From assembly GCF_008932115.1 (NCBI RefSeq), contig NZ_CP044544.1, positions 205,308 to 269,307 on the forward strand: a stretch of DNA of 64,000 bases, in the 5' to 3' direction. The notes below the pieces were generated by a model that had not been told where the DNA came from, did no database searches, and saw only the letters and a list, made by a program, of their open reading frames with translations. Each line of letters starts with the position of its first letter. Positions within the stretch are counted from its first letter, which is position 1. Shown here in pieces: positions 42,341-51,934 of the stretch. The position numbers and the translations under genes are program-made. This stretch comes from Bradyrhizobium betae (lineage in GTDB: Bacteria > Pseudomonadota > Alphaproteobacteria > Rhizobiales > Xanthobacteraceae).

Positions 42341-43789
42341 ATGACACAATCCTGCAATCTGACAGTTATTCAGATCAACGACACACATGGCTACCTGGAA
42401 CCCCATCCAGAGCTTGTCTGGAGCGGAAGCAAAGCGTCTTACCCCACGCTCGGAGGATACGCGCGAATCGCTTCGCTGTTAAATTCCGCGCGTCGTGAAA
42501 ATCCTGGCAATGTCTTGGTTCTCGACAATGGTGATACGTTTCATGGGACATACCCCGCCGCCGTAAGTCGCGGTGAAGCTTTGATCCCGCTCGTCAACGC
42601 GCTGAAACTCGACGCTATGACGGCGCATTGGGAGTTTGCCTGGGGCCCCGCGCACTTCCGCAAGGTGGTCGATCGGCTTGACCACCCGATGCTCGCCATC
42701 AACTGCTACGACAAGGCGACCGGTGATCGAGCTTTTCCCGCATCCGTGGCTCTCGAGTGCGCCGGACTGCGCGTCGGCGTGATCGGAATCGCAGCTACAA
42801 TCCTTGACAAAAGCATGCCGCCACATTTCAGCGAGGGCCTCCGCTTCACCTTGGGTCTAGATGAGCTACCTGCAGAGATCAATCGGCTAAAGTGCGCCGA
42901 GAGAGTCGACCTGATTGTCGTATTGTCGCATTTGGGTTTTCCTCAAGATGTCAAACTCGCGGCCTCCGTTAAGGGCATCGACATCCTCGTCAGCGGTCAC
43001 ACGCACAACCGGCTCGAACGCCCCGCCCGGATCGGGAACACACTCATCATTCAGTCCGGTTGCCATGGATCCTTTGTTGGACGGCTGGACCTGAACGTAA
43101 CCGACGGAAGGATTTCTGATGTACAGCATCAGCTTATTTCCGTCAGCGATGCTATAGAGCCGGACCCGGTGATGCAGCGCCTTGTTGACGAAGTAATGAG
43201 TCCCCATCGCGCCATGTTGGCAGAGATTGTCGGCAATACACCTATCGGATTGCACCGCGACACGATCCTTTCCGCGTCGATGGACGATGTGCTCCTTGCG
43301 GCCGCTGCGAAAGCCGGGGAAACGGATATCGCATTTTCAAATGGTTGGCGATATGGTGCACCGGTCCCACCAGGCCCGGTTACCATGAACGATCTCTGGA
43401 ATATCATTCCGAGCAATCCGCCGATCTCGACCGTAGACCTTACCGGCGTGGAAATCCAAGAGATGATGGAGGAGAGCCTAGAGCGGACATTTTCAGCCGA
43501 TCCTTTCGGGCAGATGGGCGGCTACCTCAAGCGCTTCAGGGGATTGACCATCTACGGCAAGCTTGAAAATCCTCCGGGCCATCGAATCGAGCACATCTTT
43601 ACGGCAGACGCGGCCCTAGCGGCGGACCACAGCTACAAAGCAGCCTTCGTGACCGCCCAAGGTGTGCCTCAGAAATTTGGTCGGAATCGGCAAGACTTGC
43701 CGGTCAAGGCGATCAATGCACTACAAGACTATTTTCGGAGGCAATCAACTCATCCGAACGAGGGTCTGGGGCGGTTTATTCCTGTGTGA
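42341..43789 (+). CDS. 5'-nucleotidase/SoxB-like metallophosphatase
   Basis: The start MTQSCNLTVIQINDTHGY is at 42341 after GGAGG. The protein has about 482 residues. The dimetal domain has INDTHGYLEP, LDNGDTFHGTYP, AHWEFAWG, VVLSHLGFPQD and VSGHTHNRLE. The C-terminal domain has AFSNGWRYGAPVPPG and PSNPPISTVDLTGVEI. The HWEF motif in place of NHEF is the SoxB/thiosulfohydrolase-type variant rather than ordinary UshA. No signal peptide is visible, so it may be cytosolic. The substrate could be a nucleotide or a sulfur-bearing ester; operon position favours sulfur metabolism. Confidence 0.83.
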   Translation: MTQSCNLTVIQINDTHGYLEPHPELVWSGSKASYPTLGGYARIASLLNSARRENPGNVLVLDNGDTFHGTYPAAVSRGEALIPLVNALKLDAMTAHWEFAWGPAHFRKVVDRLDHPMLAINCYDKATGDRAFPASVALECAGLRVGVIGIAATILDKSMPPHFSEGLRFTLGLDELPAEINRLKCAERVDLIVVLSHLGFPQDVKLAASVKGIDILVSGHTHNRLERPARIGNTLIIQSGCHGSFVGRLDLNVTDGRISDVQHQLISVSDAIEPDPVMQRLVDEVMSPHRAMLAEIVGNTPIGLHRDTILSASMDDVLLAAAAKAGETDIAFSNGWRYGAPVPPGPVTMNDLWNIIPSNPPISTVDLTGVEIQEMMEESLERTFSADPFGQMGGYLKRFRGLTIYGKLENPPGHRIEHIFTADAALAADHSYKAAFVTAQGVPQKFGRNRQDLPVKAINALQDYFRRQSTHPNEGLGRFIPV

Positions 43790-43888
43790 TGAAATCGCAG
43801 GACTTACGGGACATACATTTTGGCATTCCAGTCGCTACCACCATCCGGGGATCAAAGGGCAGCGGAATGCGCGGAAGCTCCCGAGAAC

Positions 43889-44599
43889 TTGCCTGCTCGG
43901 TCGACGACGTCTGTCAACCTTCTCGCGCTAGTCTCGGCTGGCTGTTTCATGATCTTGCTGGCAAGACTGTTCATCGCGACCGCGATTGCGGCGGACGGCA
44001 GCGGCATAGCAGCGAATGGCAACGATAAGGGGGCGCCTGCCTGTTCCGCCTGCCATGGCAATCAAGGCGAGGGGCGGCTCGATGCCGCTTATCCGAGGCT
44101 TGCCGGACTTGATAGCGGATATCTTCTGCGCCAGCTCAACGATTTTGCCGACAGAAAACGCGAAAGTGAAACCATGCACCCCATCGCCAAGGCGCTTGGC
44201 GCGGACGAGCGCGGAGCGGTGGCGTCCTTTTACGGCGCATTGTCGGCCCCCAAAGTGCAGGAGCCGAAAAAGCCGGATGACAAGACCCTCGCCATAGGTG
44301 CTGCTCTCGCGCTGCGAGGAGATTGGTCCAAGGGCTTGCCGGGCTGTGGGCAATGTCACGGCCGGGCCGGACAAGGTGTTGGTGATTCGTTTCCGAAGCT
44401 GGCCGCCCAATCCGCCGAATATATCGTAAAAGAGCTGAAAGCGTGGAAGGAAGGAAAGCGCGGCAACGATCCGTTGAATTTGATGACGGGGATCGCGAGC
44501 AAGCTCGATGAAGCGCAGATGGCCGCGGTCGGCGCATACTATGCCAGCCTGCCAGTAGTCGCTTCGGCATCTGCAGGGCAGAAAGGAACGAAGCCATGA
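43889..44599 (+). CDS. tsdB: Diheme cytochrome c4-like, probable TsdB
   Basis: This is a protein of about 236 residues with an export signal (VNLLALVSAGCFMILLARLF) and two similar class I cytochrome domains. Heme 1 is CSACHGNQGEGR with PRLAGLDSGYLLRQL. Heme 2 is CGQCHGRAGQGV with PKLAAQSAEYIVKELKAW. This is the c4 fold of TsdB, which receives electrons from thiosulfate dehydrogenase. The start is uncertain: I prefer TTG 43889 after GGAAGC; a TTG at 43820 or ATG at 43949 are alternatives. It overlaps tsdA by ATGA. Confidence 0.85.
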   Translation: MPARSTTSVNLLALVSAGCFMILLARLFIATAIAADGSGIAANGNDKGAPACSACHGNQGEGRLDAAYPRLAGLDSGYLLRQLNDFADRKRESETMHPIAKALGADERGAVASFYGALSAPKVQEPKKPDDKTLAIGAALALRGDWSKGLPGCGQCHGRAGQGVGDSFPKLAAQSAEYIVKELKAWKEGKRGNDPLNLMTGIASKLDEAQMAAVGAYYASLPVVASASAGQKGTKP

Positions 44600-45576
44600 G
44601 CGAAAGCCGACCCAACCCGCAAACCTGGGCAGCGGGCTTGCTCTTTCTCGGGCTGGCCGGATTTGTCGGCTATTCGCTTCCGCGGCCAGAAAACCCGAAG
44701 ACCGCGGGGACATCAACGAAGGACACAAATGCGACTGACAAGGGCGCGCAGGCGAAGCAGGTCTTCACGCCTCCGCGCGACGACGAAATACCCGACGACG
44801 ATTTCGGCAAAATGGTCAGGCTCGGCTCGGATATTTTCCATGATACTCAGAACAATGCCAAGGAATTCGTCGGTAACGCGCTTCAGTGCGCGAACTGCCA
44901 TATCGACAGAGGCCGGCTCGCGAACTCCGCGCCTCTCTGGGCCGCATACGTCGCCTATCCGGCGTACCGCGACAAGAACGGTCATGTGAACACATTTCAG
45001 CAGCGAGTACAGGGCTGCTTTCGTTATAGCATGAACGGGAAGGCGCCCCCCTTGGGCGACAACGTTCTCGTCGCCATCGAAACCTATGCCTATTTCCTGG
45101 CGAAGGGTGCGCCGACCGGCGTCGATTTGCCCGGTCGCGGTTATCCGAAACTACCGAAGCCTGCCAAGCTCGACTATGGTCACGGGGAGCAGGTCTATGT
45201 GCAAAAATGCGCTGTCTGCCATGGAGTTACGGGGCAGGGACAAAACTCGTCCGACGGCACGGTGGTGTTTCCGCCCCTATGGGGAGCGCGCTCGTACAAC
45301 TGGGGAGCCGGCATGAGCTCCATTACGAATGCCGCCGGCTTTATCAAAGCGAACATGCCGCTGAGCCAGGGCAACACGCTCAGCGATCAGGAAGCCTGGG
45401 ACGTGGCGACCTTTATCGATAGCCAGGAGCGTCCTCAGGATCCGCGATTCTCGGGCTCGGTTGCCGAAACCCGCAAGAAGTATCACGACTCACCCATGTC
45501 GATGTATGGCCAATCGGTGAATGGCGTCGTGCTTGGCCAGAGCTCCTCACTCGGGGCACCTGCAAAAAATGAGTGA
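44596..45576 (+). CDS. tsdA: Thiosulfate dehydrogenase TsdA
   Basis: This 326-residue diheme enzyme joins two thiosulfates to tetrathionate, or runs the reverse reaction. An N-terminal anchor (AAGLLFLGLAGFVGYSL) is followed by domain 1 with heme LQCANCHIDRGR (CxxCH) and VQGCFRYSMNGKAPP, whose Cys is the strained heme ligand of TsdA. Domain 2 has KCAVCHGVTGQG and ITNAAGFIKANMPLSQG with the Met ligand. It is followed by a 190-base gap and T4SS debris. Confidence 0.92.
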   Translation: MSESRPNPQTWAAGLLFLGLAGFVGYSLPRPENPKTAGTSTKDTNATDKGAQAKQVFTPPRDDEIPDDDFGKMVRLGSDIFHDTQNNAKEFVGNALQCANCHIDRGRLANSAPLWAAYVAYPAYRDKNGHVNTFQQRVQGCFRYSMNGKAPPLGDNVLVAIETYAYFLAKGAPTGVDLPGRGYPKLPKPAKLDYGHGEQVYVQKCAVCHGVTGQGQNSSDGTVVFPPLWGARSYNWGAGMSSITNAAGFIKANMPLSQGNTLSDQEAWDVATFIDSQERPQDPRFSGSVAETRKKYHDSPMSMYGQSVNGVVLGQSSSLGAPAKNE

Positions 45577-45763
45577 GTCAACGCACCGCTTGAGCTTAAC
45601 GACCTCTCGAAACGCCCGGTGGCCGCACGGCTCCACGCAGGCGTGGATGACGACCCGCGGTGCCAAGCGCCGTGACGTTCCCATGAATATAACAGGAGTT
45701 TTGACGCACCGTTGAGACAACGGCGGCGCGACGGTCGTCCTTCTTTGCGGCCAGCGTGGGCGT

Positions 45764-46694
45764 CTAGTGTCGGATTTTGGTCAGTTCGAACGATCGCGAG
45801 TTTTTCACCAGCAGGATTGAACGCCGTGCCGACATCTCGCGCAGCTCGAGCGGGCTGCGCAGCGGCCGCGGCGTGTAGTGGGGAGACCAGACGCGCGGCG
45901 CGAATATCCCCTGCCCGGGCCGCTGGATTGGTGTCTGGTAGACCTGCGTTGTCTCGCCCAGCACCTCCGACACGAACTCCGACGTCACGAGGTCGTTGAT
46001 CTGGATGAACAGCTTGATCTGGGAACCGGACACCGTCGTGATGCGCGTGTTCGTAGAGCTCATCGAGCTGCGCAATGTCCTGCATGATGATGGCCATGCG
46101 GAAGCCATAGCCGGCGCTGATCGTGATCTTCGAGATCAGCGAGTCCATCCTTCCGACATGATAGAACTCGTCGAGCATCAGCAGCACTTGGTGTGGCTCG
46201 TCCTCGCGGGGGATCTTCACCATCATCAGATCATGGACCTGCTGAAACAGGATGCGGATCAGCGGTCGGAAGATCGATAACTGTGCGATGGTGCAACCGA
46301 TGAAGATCGTCATCGGCCGGCGGCGTAGCTCGCGAATGTCGAAGTCTGAGGTCTCCGTTGCCGCTGAAATCAGCCCGTTGTTCCAGAGCGACATCGCCAT
46401 GTTGACATTGAAGACGGCGCTGTTGCGCGTCTCCGGCTCGAGCGCGATATATTGATTGAAACTGTCGACGACCCATGTCGGCAAATGTTGTCGCTCTCCT
46501 TGGTCGCTCTTGAAGGCAATGAGCGGCAGGTAGTTCTTCTGGACCGGGTTGATCTCCCGCGTATCCTCGATGGTGATGATGCGCTCGTCGACCGGCACTT
46601 CCTTGAGGATCGCATTCACGAACGTGGTCTTGCCCGAGCTCGTCCCGCCCGACAGCAGGATCGAATAGCGGTTGATCACGGCGAGGCGGATGAA
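45764..46694 (-). pseudogene. Conjugation gene remnant: VirB11 start joined to VirD4/TraG end
   Basis: From about 46694 the minus strand reads FIRLAVINRYSILLSGG then TSSGKTTFVNAIL (VirB11 Walker A) and DERIITIEDTREINPVQKNY. Near 46495 it jumps to a VirD4/TraG coupling protein (VVDSFNQYIALEPETRNSAV, RRPMTIFIGCTIAQLSIFRP, LLMLDEFYHVGRMDSLISK). Near 46060 a frameshift leads to SGSQIKLFIQINDLVTSEFV and the coupling protein C-terminus, ending 45764. An internal deletion removed the end of one gene and the start of the next. The 5' edge abuts the cytochrome fragment. Confidence 0.85.
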
Positions 46695-46695
46695 T

Positions 46696-47058
46696 TGCCA
46701 TCTTGCGCCGGAGCAATCGGATTCTGAAATCCGGCCCGGCCTCTACCTGAAGCCCCCGAATCTCACGGAGCAGCGCATCGATCCAAAGACGGCGTTCTGG
46801 GTCACGAAGCATGTCTTGAAGATGAGTGGCATGCCGGCCTGGGGGCTCGGGCACGATGATGCGGCCATCTGGAGTATCGTCGCTTTCGTCACCAAGCTGC
46901 CCGGCCTGTCCGCAGAGCACTACAAGGACGTGGTGGCGAGGGCACCGCCGGACGAAGAGATGGAGTCGATGAACAAGGGCGGCGATAAGAAACCGGATAA
47001 AGGCGGGAAGGCCGGGGCCGGGATGCAGACTGCGCAGAGGGGCGAACACAAGCACTGA
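46696..47058 (+). pseudogene. C-terminal fragment of a c-type cytochrome
   Basis: The frame has IRPGLYLKPPNLTEQRIDPK, then TAFWVTKHVLKMSGMPAWGL, then AIWSIVAFVTKLPGLSAEHY and a Lys/Gly-rich tail. This is the distal part of a cytochrome c domain with its axial Met in KMSGMPAWG, but the CxxCH heme site is missing. The 5' part was lost at the junction with the VirB11 fragment near 46695. Confidence 0.75.
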
Positions 47059-47103
47059 GCCGAAGGCGAGCGTTGGTCGGCCGGAGGAAGCGGAGGATGT
47101 TGG

Positions 47104-47292
47104 ATGGAAGATGACAATAGATCGGCGCCGCGCCACCGGATCCCGAAGGCCGCGACGATTTCCTTCGGGGGAGGGGCGATTAGCTGCACGGTGCGCAACC
47201 ACTCGGCAACCGGCGCGTCGCTTGGGTGGCGTCGCCGTCCGGAATTCCCGACACTCGGCGTTCGGTTCAGCAACCGGAATGGCGAGGCCTGA
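47104..47292 (+). pseudogene. PilZ-domain remnant
   Basis: MEDDNRSAPRHRIPKAATIS, then FGGGAISCTVRNHSATGASL resembles the PilZ copy at 13972. After ASLG the frame is lost (VASPSGIPDT is readable one frame over). It ends LGVRFSNRNGEA, so about 25 codons of the core (FxLV to WRKERR) are deleted. This is the third PilZ copy in the window and the most damaged. Confidence 0.75.
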
Positions 47293-47349
47293 GCCGACGT
47301 CTTAGCTAGGCGGATACCCAAGTTGCATAGCGGGCGGCTGCTCGGAGTT

Positions 47350-48675
47350 TCAATGACCGTGGCCCGCCGGCTCCTCCATACGAAATTCCTGAACGTCCTC
47401 TTCGCCATTTATCGACAGAATAAGCCGCGCGTCGAATTCATGCGGCTCGGCGGGCGCGGACGTGCTTTCGAGCATTGAAGGACTCGACGAAGATGGAGAA
47501 AGCACAAGCGTCTCGGCAAGGCCGGCGCGCGCGATCACTACGACGGCGTTCAATCCATCAATGGGGCGATTCAAGGTGAGCCGCATCCGCTCGCCCGCCG
47601 GTGTGCTCGCGATCGAAAGCGCTCCTTCCGCCAGATGGCTCCGCACCTGGAACGGCTCCGGCGCATGATGGTTCGCGGGCGCCACCGTATCGCCGGCAAA
47701 TCGCGACGAAACGCGAACGTTGGCCACGCTGAGGCCGGGAATATGCTCGAACAGCTCATGTTTGAGGTTGTCCGCCAAACGGTCGGCGTCGGCCATCGTC
47801 ATGTCGGCGTCGATCTGGATGCCGATATCAGCGAGCAGGCGATGTCCAAGCCAACGTGCCTTGACTTCAAGAATCCGGCGGACACCTTTGACATGCTCGA
47901 CAGCGTGTATGACTTCGTCGGTGATGGCGGGATCGACGCCGTCCAGCATCCGGACAAACGCCGCCTTGGACGACTGCCAGACGATGCCGAAGATGGCGAT
48001 CGTAATGAGGAGACCCACGATGGGGTCTGCAAGCGGAAATCCTAGCCAAACGCCGATCGCACCCGCGACGACGGCCAGGCTTGTGAAACCATCGGTGCGC
48101 GCATGATAACCATCGGCGATGAGAGCCACGCTGTTGATTTCGCGCCCGACCCGAATGCGGAATACCGCCACGGCTTCGTTGCCGATGAATCCGATGATGC
48201 CGGCGGCAACCACCCACGGAATGAAATCAATACTCTGCGGATGGATCAGGCGCTCGATCGCCTCATAGCCGGCGAAGACGGCACTGAACAGGATGATCGC
48301 GACAATGATCACGCCCGCCAGATCCTCGACGCGCCCCAGACCATAGGTGAACGTCTTGCTCGGCTTGCGGCGTGCCAACATGAAAGCAATCCAGAGAGGG
48401 ATTGCGGTCACCGCGTCTCCGACGTTATGGATCGTGTCGGCGAGCAACGCGACGCTGCCCGAAATCGTAACGACTCCAAGCTGGAGAATGGACGTGATCG
48501 CCAACACGATGAACGACCATTTGATAGCCCAGATGCCCCGCGTTGTCGTCGCGATGGTGGGGTCTATCGTACCGTGTGTGTGGCCATGGCCCCGGCCGTC
48601 GTCATGCCCGTGACCGAGGTCAACTGATTGCCGTTGCGGCGACAGACCGAACCAATCCTGTATTTTCGTCAGCAT
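47350..48675 (-). CDS. dmeF: Cation diffusion facilitator (DmeF-like)
   Basis: This 441-residue inner-membrane metal/proton antiporter has six helices with the metal site HNVGDAVTAIPLW (helix 2) and HARTDGFTSLAVV (helix 5, HxxxD). A His-rich N-terminus, LGHGHDDGRGHGHTHG, is typical of Co/Ni exporters of the DmeF group. A cytosolic domain follows, with a long extra C-terminal extension ending EEPAGHGH. It is the last gene of the DmeR-CzcB-CzcA unit, starting 16 bases after the CzcA stop. Confidence 0.88.
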   Translation of the reverse strand: MLTKIQDWFGLSPQRQSVDLGHGHDDGRGHGHTHGTIDPTIATTTRGIWAIKWSFIVLAITSILQLGVVTISGSVALLADTIHNVGDAVTAIPLWIAFMLARRKPSKTFTYGLGRVEDLAGVIIVAIILFSAVFAGYEAIERLIHPQSIDFIPWVVAAGIIGFIGNEAVAVFRIRVGREINSVALIADGYHARTDGFTSLAVVAGAIGVWLGFPLADPIVGLLITIAIFGIVWQSSKAAFVRMLDGVDPAITDEVIHAVEHVKGVRRILEVKARWLGHRLLADIGIQIDADMTMADADRLADNLKHELFEHIPGLSVANVRVSSRFAGDTVAPANHHAPEPFQVRSHLAEGALSIASTPAGERMRLTLNRPIDGLNAVVVIARAGLAETLVLSPSSSSPSMLESTSAPAEPHEFDARLILSINGEEDVQEFRMEEPAGHGH

Positions 48676-48691
48676 GTGGTACCTTCAAGGT

Positions 48692-51600
48692 CTATTCGGC
48701 GGCCCGGCGTGGAGCGAACGCACGGTCGGACTTTGTCTGGCTTTCGACGGACGCGAAGTAGGAATAGAGCGCCGGCAAGACGAGCAAGGTAAGCAGTGTC
48801 GCGCTCAACAGCCCGCCGATCACTACGGTCGCCAGCGGCTTCTGCACCTCGGCCCCTGTACCCGTCGCAAGCGCCATCGGCACAAAGCCGAGCGAGGCGA
48901 CCAATGCCGTCATGATGACCGGACGAAACCGTGTCAGAGCGCCTTGGCTGATGGCCGCGCTTGTACCCACACCTTCCGAAATCAGTCTTCGAATCTGGCT
49001 GAGCATCACCAATCCGTTCAGGACCGCGACCCCGGAGAGTGCGATAAAGCCGACGGCGGCCGAGATCGAGAATGGCATGCCGCGCAACCATAGCGCAGCG
49101 ATGCCTCCCGTGAGCGCGAGGGGCACCGCGCTGAAGACCAGAAGCGCGTCCCGCGCCGAACCGAGGGCACCGAACAGCAGCAGAAATATTAAGAGGAAAC
49201 AGCCGGGGACCACGAACATCAGACGCTGCCGGGCGACGGAGAAATTCTCGAACTGCCCGCCCCAGGAGAGCCAGGTCCCTGGTGCCAGTTTGACCTTCTC
49301 GCCAACGGCCGCCTGTGCCTCGGCAACCAGCGATCCGATATCCCGTCCACGGACTTCGGCCGTCGCGACGACACGCCGCTTGCCGTTCTCGCGGCTGATC
49401 TGGTTGGCGCCTTCGGTTTGCTCGAAGGTCGCCAGAGCGCGAAGGGGCACGGACGCCACGGCGGCATTTGCAGTCAGTCGCGGCAATTGGACCGGCAGGT
49501 TTTCCAGCGCCGCGATATCGTTGCGCAGCGCATCGTTCAGCCTGACGATGATCTGGAAACGCCGATCGCCCTCGAACACCAGCCCGGCAACCCGGCCGCC
49601 GACCGCGGCTTCGATCACATCCTGGACCGCGAGCAGGCTGAGGCCGCGGCGGGCGATTTCGGCCTTGTCGATCTTGATCTCCAGGAACGGAAGACCGGTG
49701 GTCTCTTCCACCTTGACGTTCTGGGCGCCGTCGATGCGGCGCAGCACACTGGCGATGCTGCCCGCGGTCCGCTGCATCTCCTCGAAATCGTCGCCGAAGA
49801 CCTTGACCGCCAGATCCTCGCGTACGCCCGCGATTAGCTCATTGAACCGCATTTCGATGGGCTGGGAGAAGCCCAGCTTGTTGCCCGGAAGTTTCGAGGC
49901 TTCCGCTTCGATCTGCTTGATGAGATCGTCTTTCGTCATCGACGGGTCGGGCCACTCGGCCTGCGGCTTGACGATGATGTAGGTGTCGGACGCGCTCGGT
50001 GGCATCGGGTCGGCGGCGAGGTCCGGCGTTCCGGTGCGGGAGAACACGAACGCCACTTGGGGAAATTTGCTGACGACGCTCTCGATCTGGAGTTGCATCG
50101 CCTGCGATTGGGTTATGGACGTGCTCGGGACACGCTTGACCTCCATCACGATGTTCTTTTCGTCCAGCGTCGGCGTGAACTCCTGTCCCAGCCGCGTGAA
50201 CAGCAAACCCGCGGCGATGAACAGAACCGCGGCAACGCCGATGGCCGGCAGCGGTGACGCGATCACCCGCGTCAACAGCGGCGCATAGCCGGCCTTCAGC
50301 GTGCGGATGATGGCGTTTTCCTGCTCGCTGACAGGTTTGGTGACGGTCAGCGCGACCATGGCCGGGACGAACGTCAGCGAGACGACGAAGGCCGCGACGA
50401 GCGCGATGATGACCGTCAGCGCCATCGGCTCGAACGTCTTGCCCTCAACGCCCGTGAACGTCAGCAGCGGCACGTAGACGAGAATGATGATGAGCTGGCC
50501 GTAGACCGTCGGCCGGATCATTTCGATGGCCGATTCCTTGACGGTCTGGAGCCGTTCGTCCAGCGCCAGCGCCCGCCCAAGCTCGCGCTGGCGCTCGGAA
50601 AGATGGCGGAGGCAGTTCTCCGCGATGATCACGGCGCCGTCCACGATCAGTCCGAAATCCAAGGCGCCCAGGCTCATGAGATTGGCGCTGATCTTGCCCT
50701 GCAGCATGCCCGTTGCGGTCAACATCATGGTGACCGGGATGACGCACGCGGTCACCACGGCAGCCCGCAGGTTGCCCAACAAGAGAAAGAGCACGACGAT
50801 GACGAGCAGTGCGCCTTCCGCCAGGTTGGTGGCGACAGTCTCGATGGTGGCATCGACCAATTGCGTGCGGTTGAGCACGGTGTGGGCATAGATGCCGGGC
50901 GGAAGCGTGCGGCTGATCTCTTTGATCTTCGCATCCGCCGCCGCCGCGACCGTGCGGCTGTTGCCTCCGATCAGCATCAGCGCCGTTCCAAGGACAACCT
51001 CGCGGCCGTTGACGCTGGCGCTGCCGGTGCGCAATTCCTTTCCGATTGCGACGTCGGCGACATCCTTGACGCGGACCGGCACGCCGGCCCGCGTGGCGAC
51101 GACGATCTGCGAGATGTCTTCGATATTTTCGACGCGGCCGCTGGCGCGTACCACGTAACCTTCGCCATTTTGTTCGATGTAGTTGGCGCCGCGACTGACG
51201 TTGTTGGCCTCGATGGCCGCGATTACCTGGTCGAGCGACAGTCCAAAGCTGATCAGCCGCGTTGGGTCGGGCTGCACCTGAAACTGCTTGACGAAGCCAC
51301 CGATGGCGTCGGCGCCAGCCACCCCGGGGACCGTCTTCATCTGCGGGCGGATGATCCAGTCCTGTACGGTGCGCAGATATACGGTGCGCTGAAAATCGTC
51401 GGTCAGGCGCTCACCTTCGGGCGTGAGGTAGGTCCCGTCGGATTGCCATCCGGGCTGCCCGTCGCGCACCGGCGCAATTGCGCCAGGCTTGGCGTACTCG
51501 ACCGCCCACCAGTAGATCTCGCCCAGACCCGTCGAGATCGGCCCAAGCTTGATGTCCACACCGGGCGGAAGATTGGCCTTGGCCTCGTTGATACGTTCCG

Positions 51601-51931
51601 AGACCTGCTGGCGCGCGAAGTAGATGTTCGTGCGGTCGGTGAACACGGCCGTGATCTGGGCAAAACCGTTTCGCGAAAAGGACCGCGTCGATTCCAAACC
51701 GGGCGTGCCGGCCAGCACCGTCTCCAGCGCGACGGTGACCTGCTTCTCGATTTCGACAGGCGTCAGCGCCGGGGCCACGGCGTTGACCTGGACCTGGACG
51801 TTGGTGACGTCGGGAACCGCATCGATCGGAAGCTTGGTCAGGGACCAGAAGCCCGATACGACCGCCGCCAGCGTGATCAGTAGGACCAGCCATCGGCGCC
51901 GGACCGAAAAATCGATGATGCGTTCGATCAT
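48692..51931 (-). CDS. czcA: RND metal efflux pump, CzcA type
   Basis: This 1079-residue pump begins MIERIIDFSVRRRWLVLLIT. The helix-4 proton-relay motif is LDFGLIVDGAVIIAENCLRH (DFGxxxDGAxxxxEN), the form found in Co/Zn/Cd/Ni (HME1) exporters. Periplasmic loops contain PGLESTRSFSRNGFAQITAV and GLGEIYWWAVEY. The second half has TRLGQEFTPTLDEKNIVMEV. It takes divalent cations from the periplasm or membrane with CzcB. No czcC-type outer-membrane gene is adjacent, so it must borrow one. Confidence 0.93.
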   Translation of the reverse strand: MIERIIDFSVRRRWLVLLITLAAVVSGFWSLTKLPIDAVPDVTNVQVQVNAVAPALTPVEIEKQVTVALETVLAGTPGLESTRSFSRNGFAQITAVFTDRTNIYFARQQVSERINEAKANLPPGVDIKLGPISTGLGEIYWWAVEYAKPGAIAPVRDGQPGWQSDGTYLTPEGERLTDDFQRTVYLRTVQDWIIRPQMKTVPGVAGADAIGGFVKQFQVQPDPTRLISFGLSLDQVIAAIEANNVSRGANYIEQNGEGYVVRASGRVENIEDISQIVVATRAGVPVRVKDVADVAIGKELRTGSASVNGREVVLGTALMLIGGNSRTVAAAADAKIKEISRTLPPGIYAHTVLNRTQLVDATIETVATNLAEGALLVIVVLFLLLGNLRAAVVTACVIPVTMMLTATGMLQGKISANLMSLGALDFGLIVDGAVIIAENCLRHLSERQRELGRALALDERLQTVKESAIEMIRPTVYGQLIIILVYVPLLTFTGVEGKTFEPMALTVIIALVAAFVVSLTFVPAMVALTVTKPVSEQENAIIRTLKAGYAPLLTRVIASPLPAIGVAAVLFIAAGLLFTRLGQEFTPTLDEKNIVMEVKRVPSTSITQSQAMQLQIESVVSKFPQVAFVFSRTGTPDLAADPMPPSASDTYIIVKPQAEWPDPSMTKDDLIKQIEAEASKLPGNKLGFSQPIEMRFNELIAGVREDLAVKVFGDDFEEMQRTAGSIASVLRRIDGAQNVKVEETTGLPFLEIKIDKAEIARRGLSLLAVQDVIEAAVGGRVAGLVFEGDRRFQIIVRLNDALRNDIAALENLPVQLPRLTANAAVASVPLRALATFEQTEGANQISRENGKRRVVATAEVRGRDIGSLVAEAQAAVGEKVKLAPGTWLSWGGQFENFSVARQRLMFVVPGCFLLIFLLLFGALGSARDALLVFSAVPLALTGGIAALWLRGMPFSISAAVGFIALSGVAVLNGLVMLSQIRRLISEGVGTSAAISQGALTRFRPVIMTALVASLGFVPMALATGTGAEVQKPLATVVIGGLLSATLLTLLVLPALYSYFASVESQTKSDRAFAPRRAAE

Positions 51932-51934
51932 CGC

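Noticed and set aside
50603..51883. Plus-strand frame of 426 codons
   Set aside because: Shadow of the CzcA gene; GC-rich antisense frames commonly stay open.
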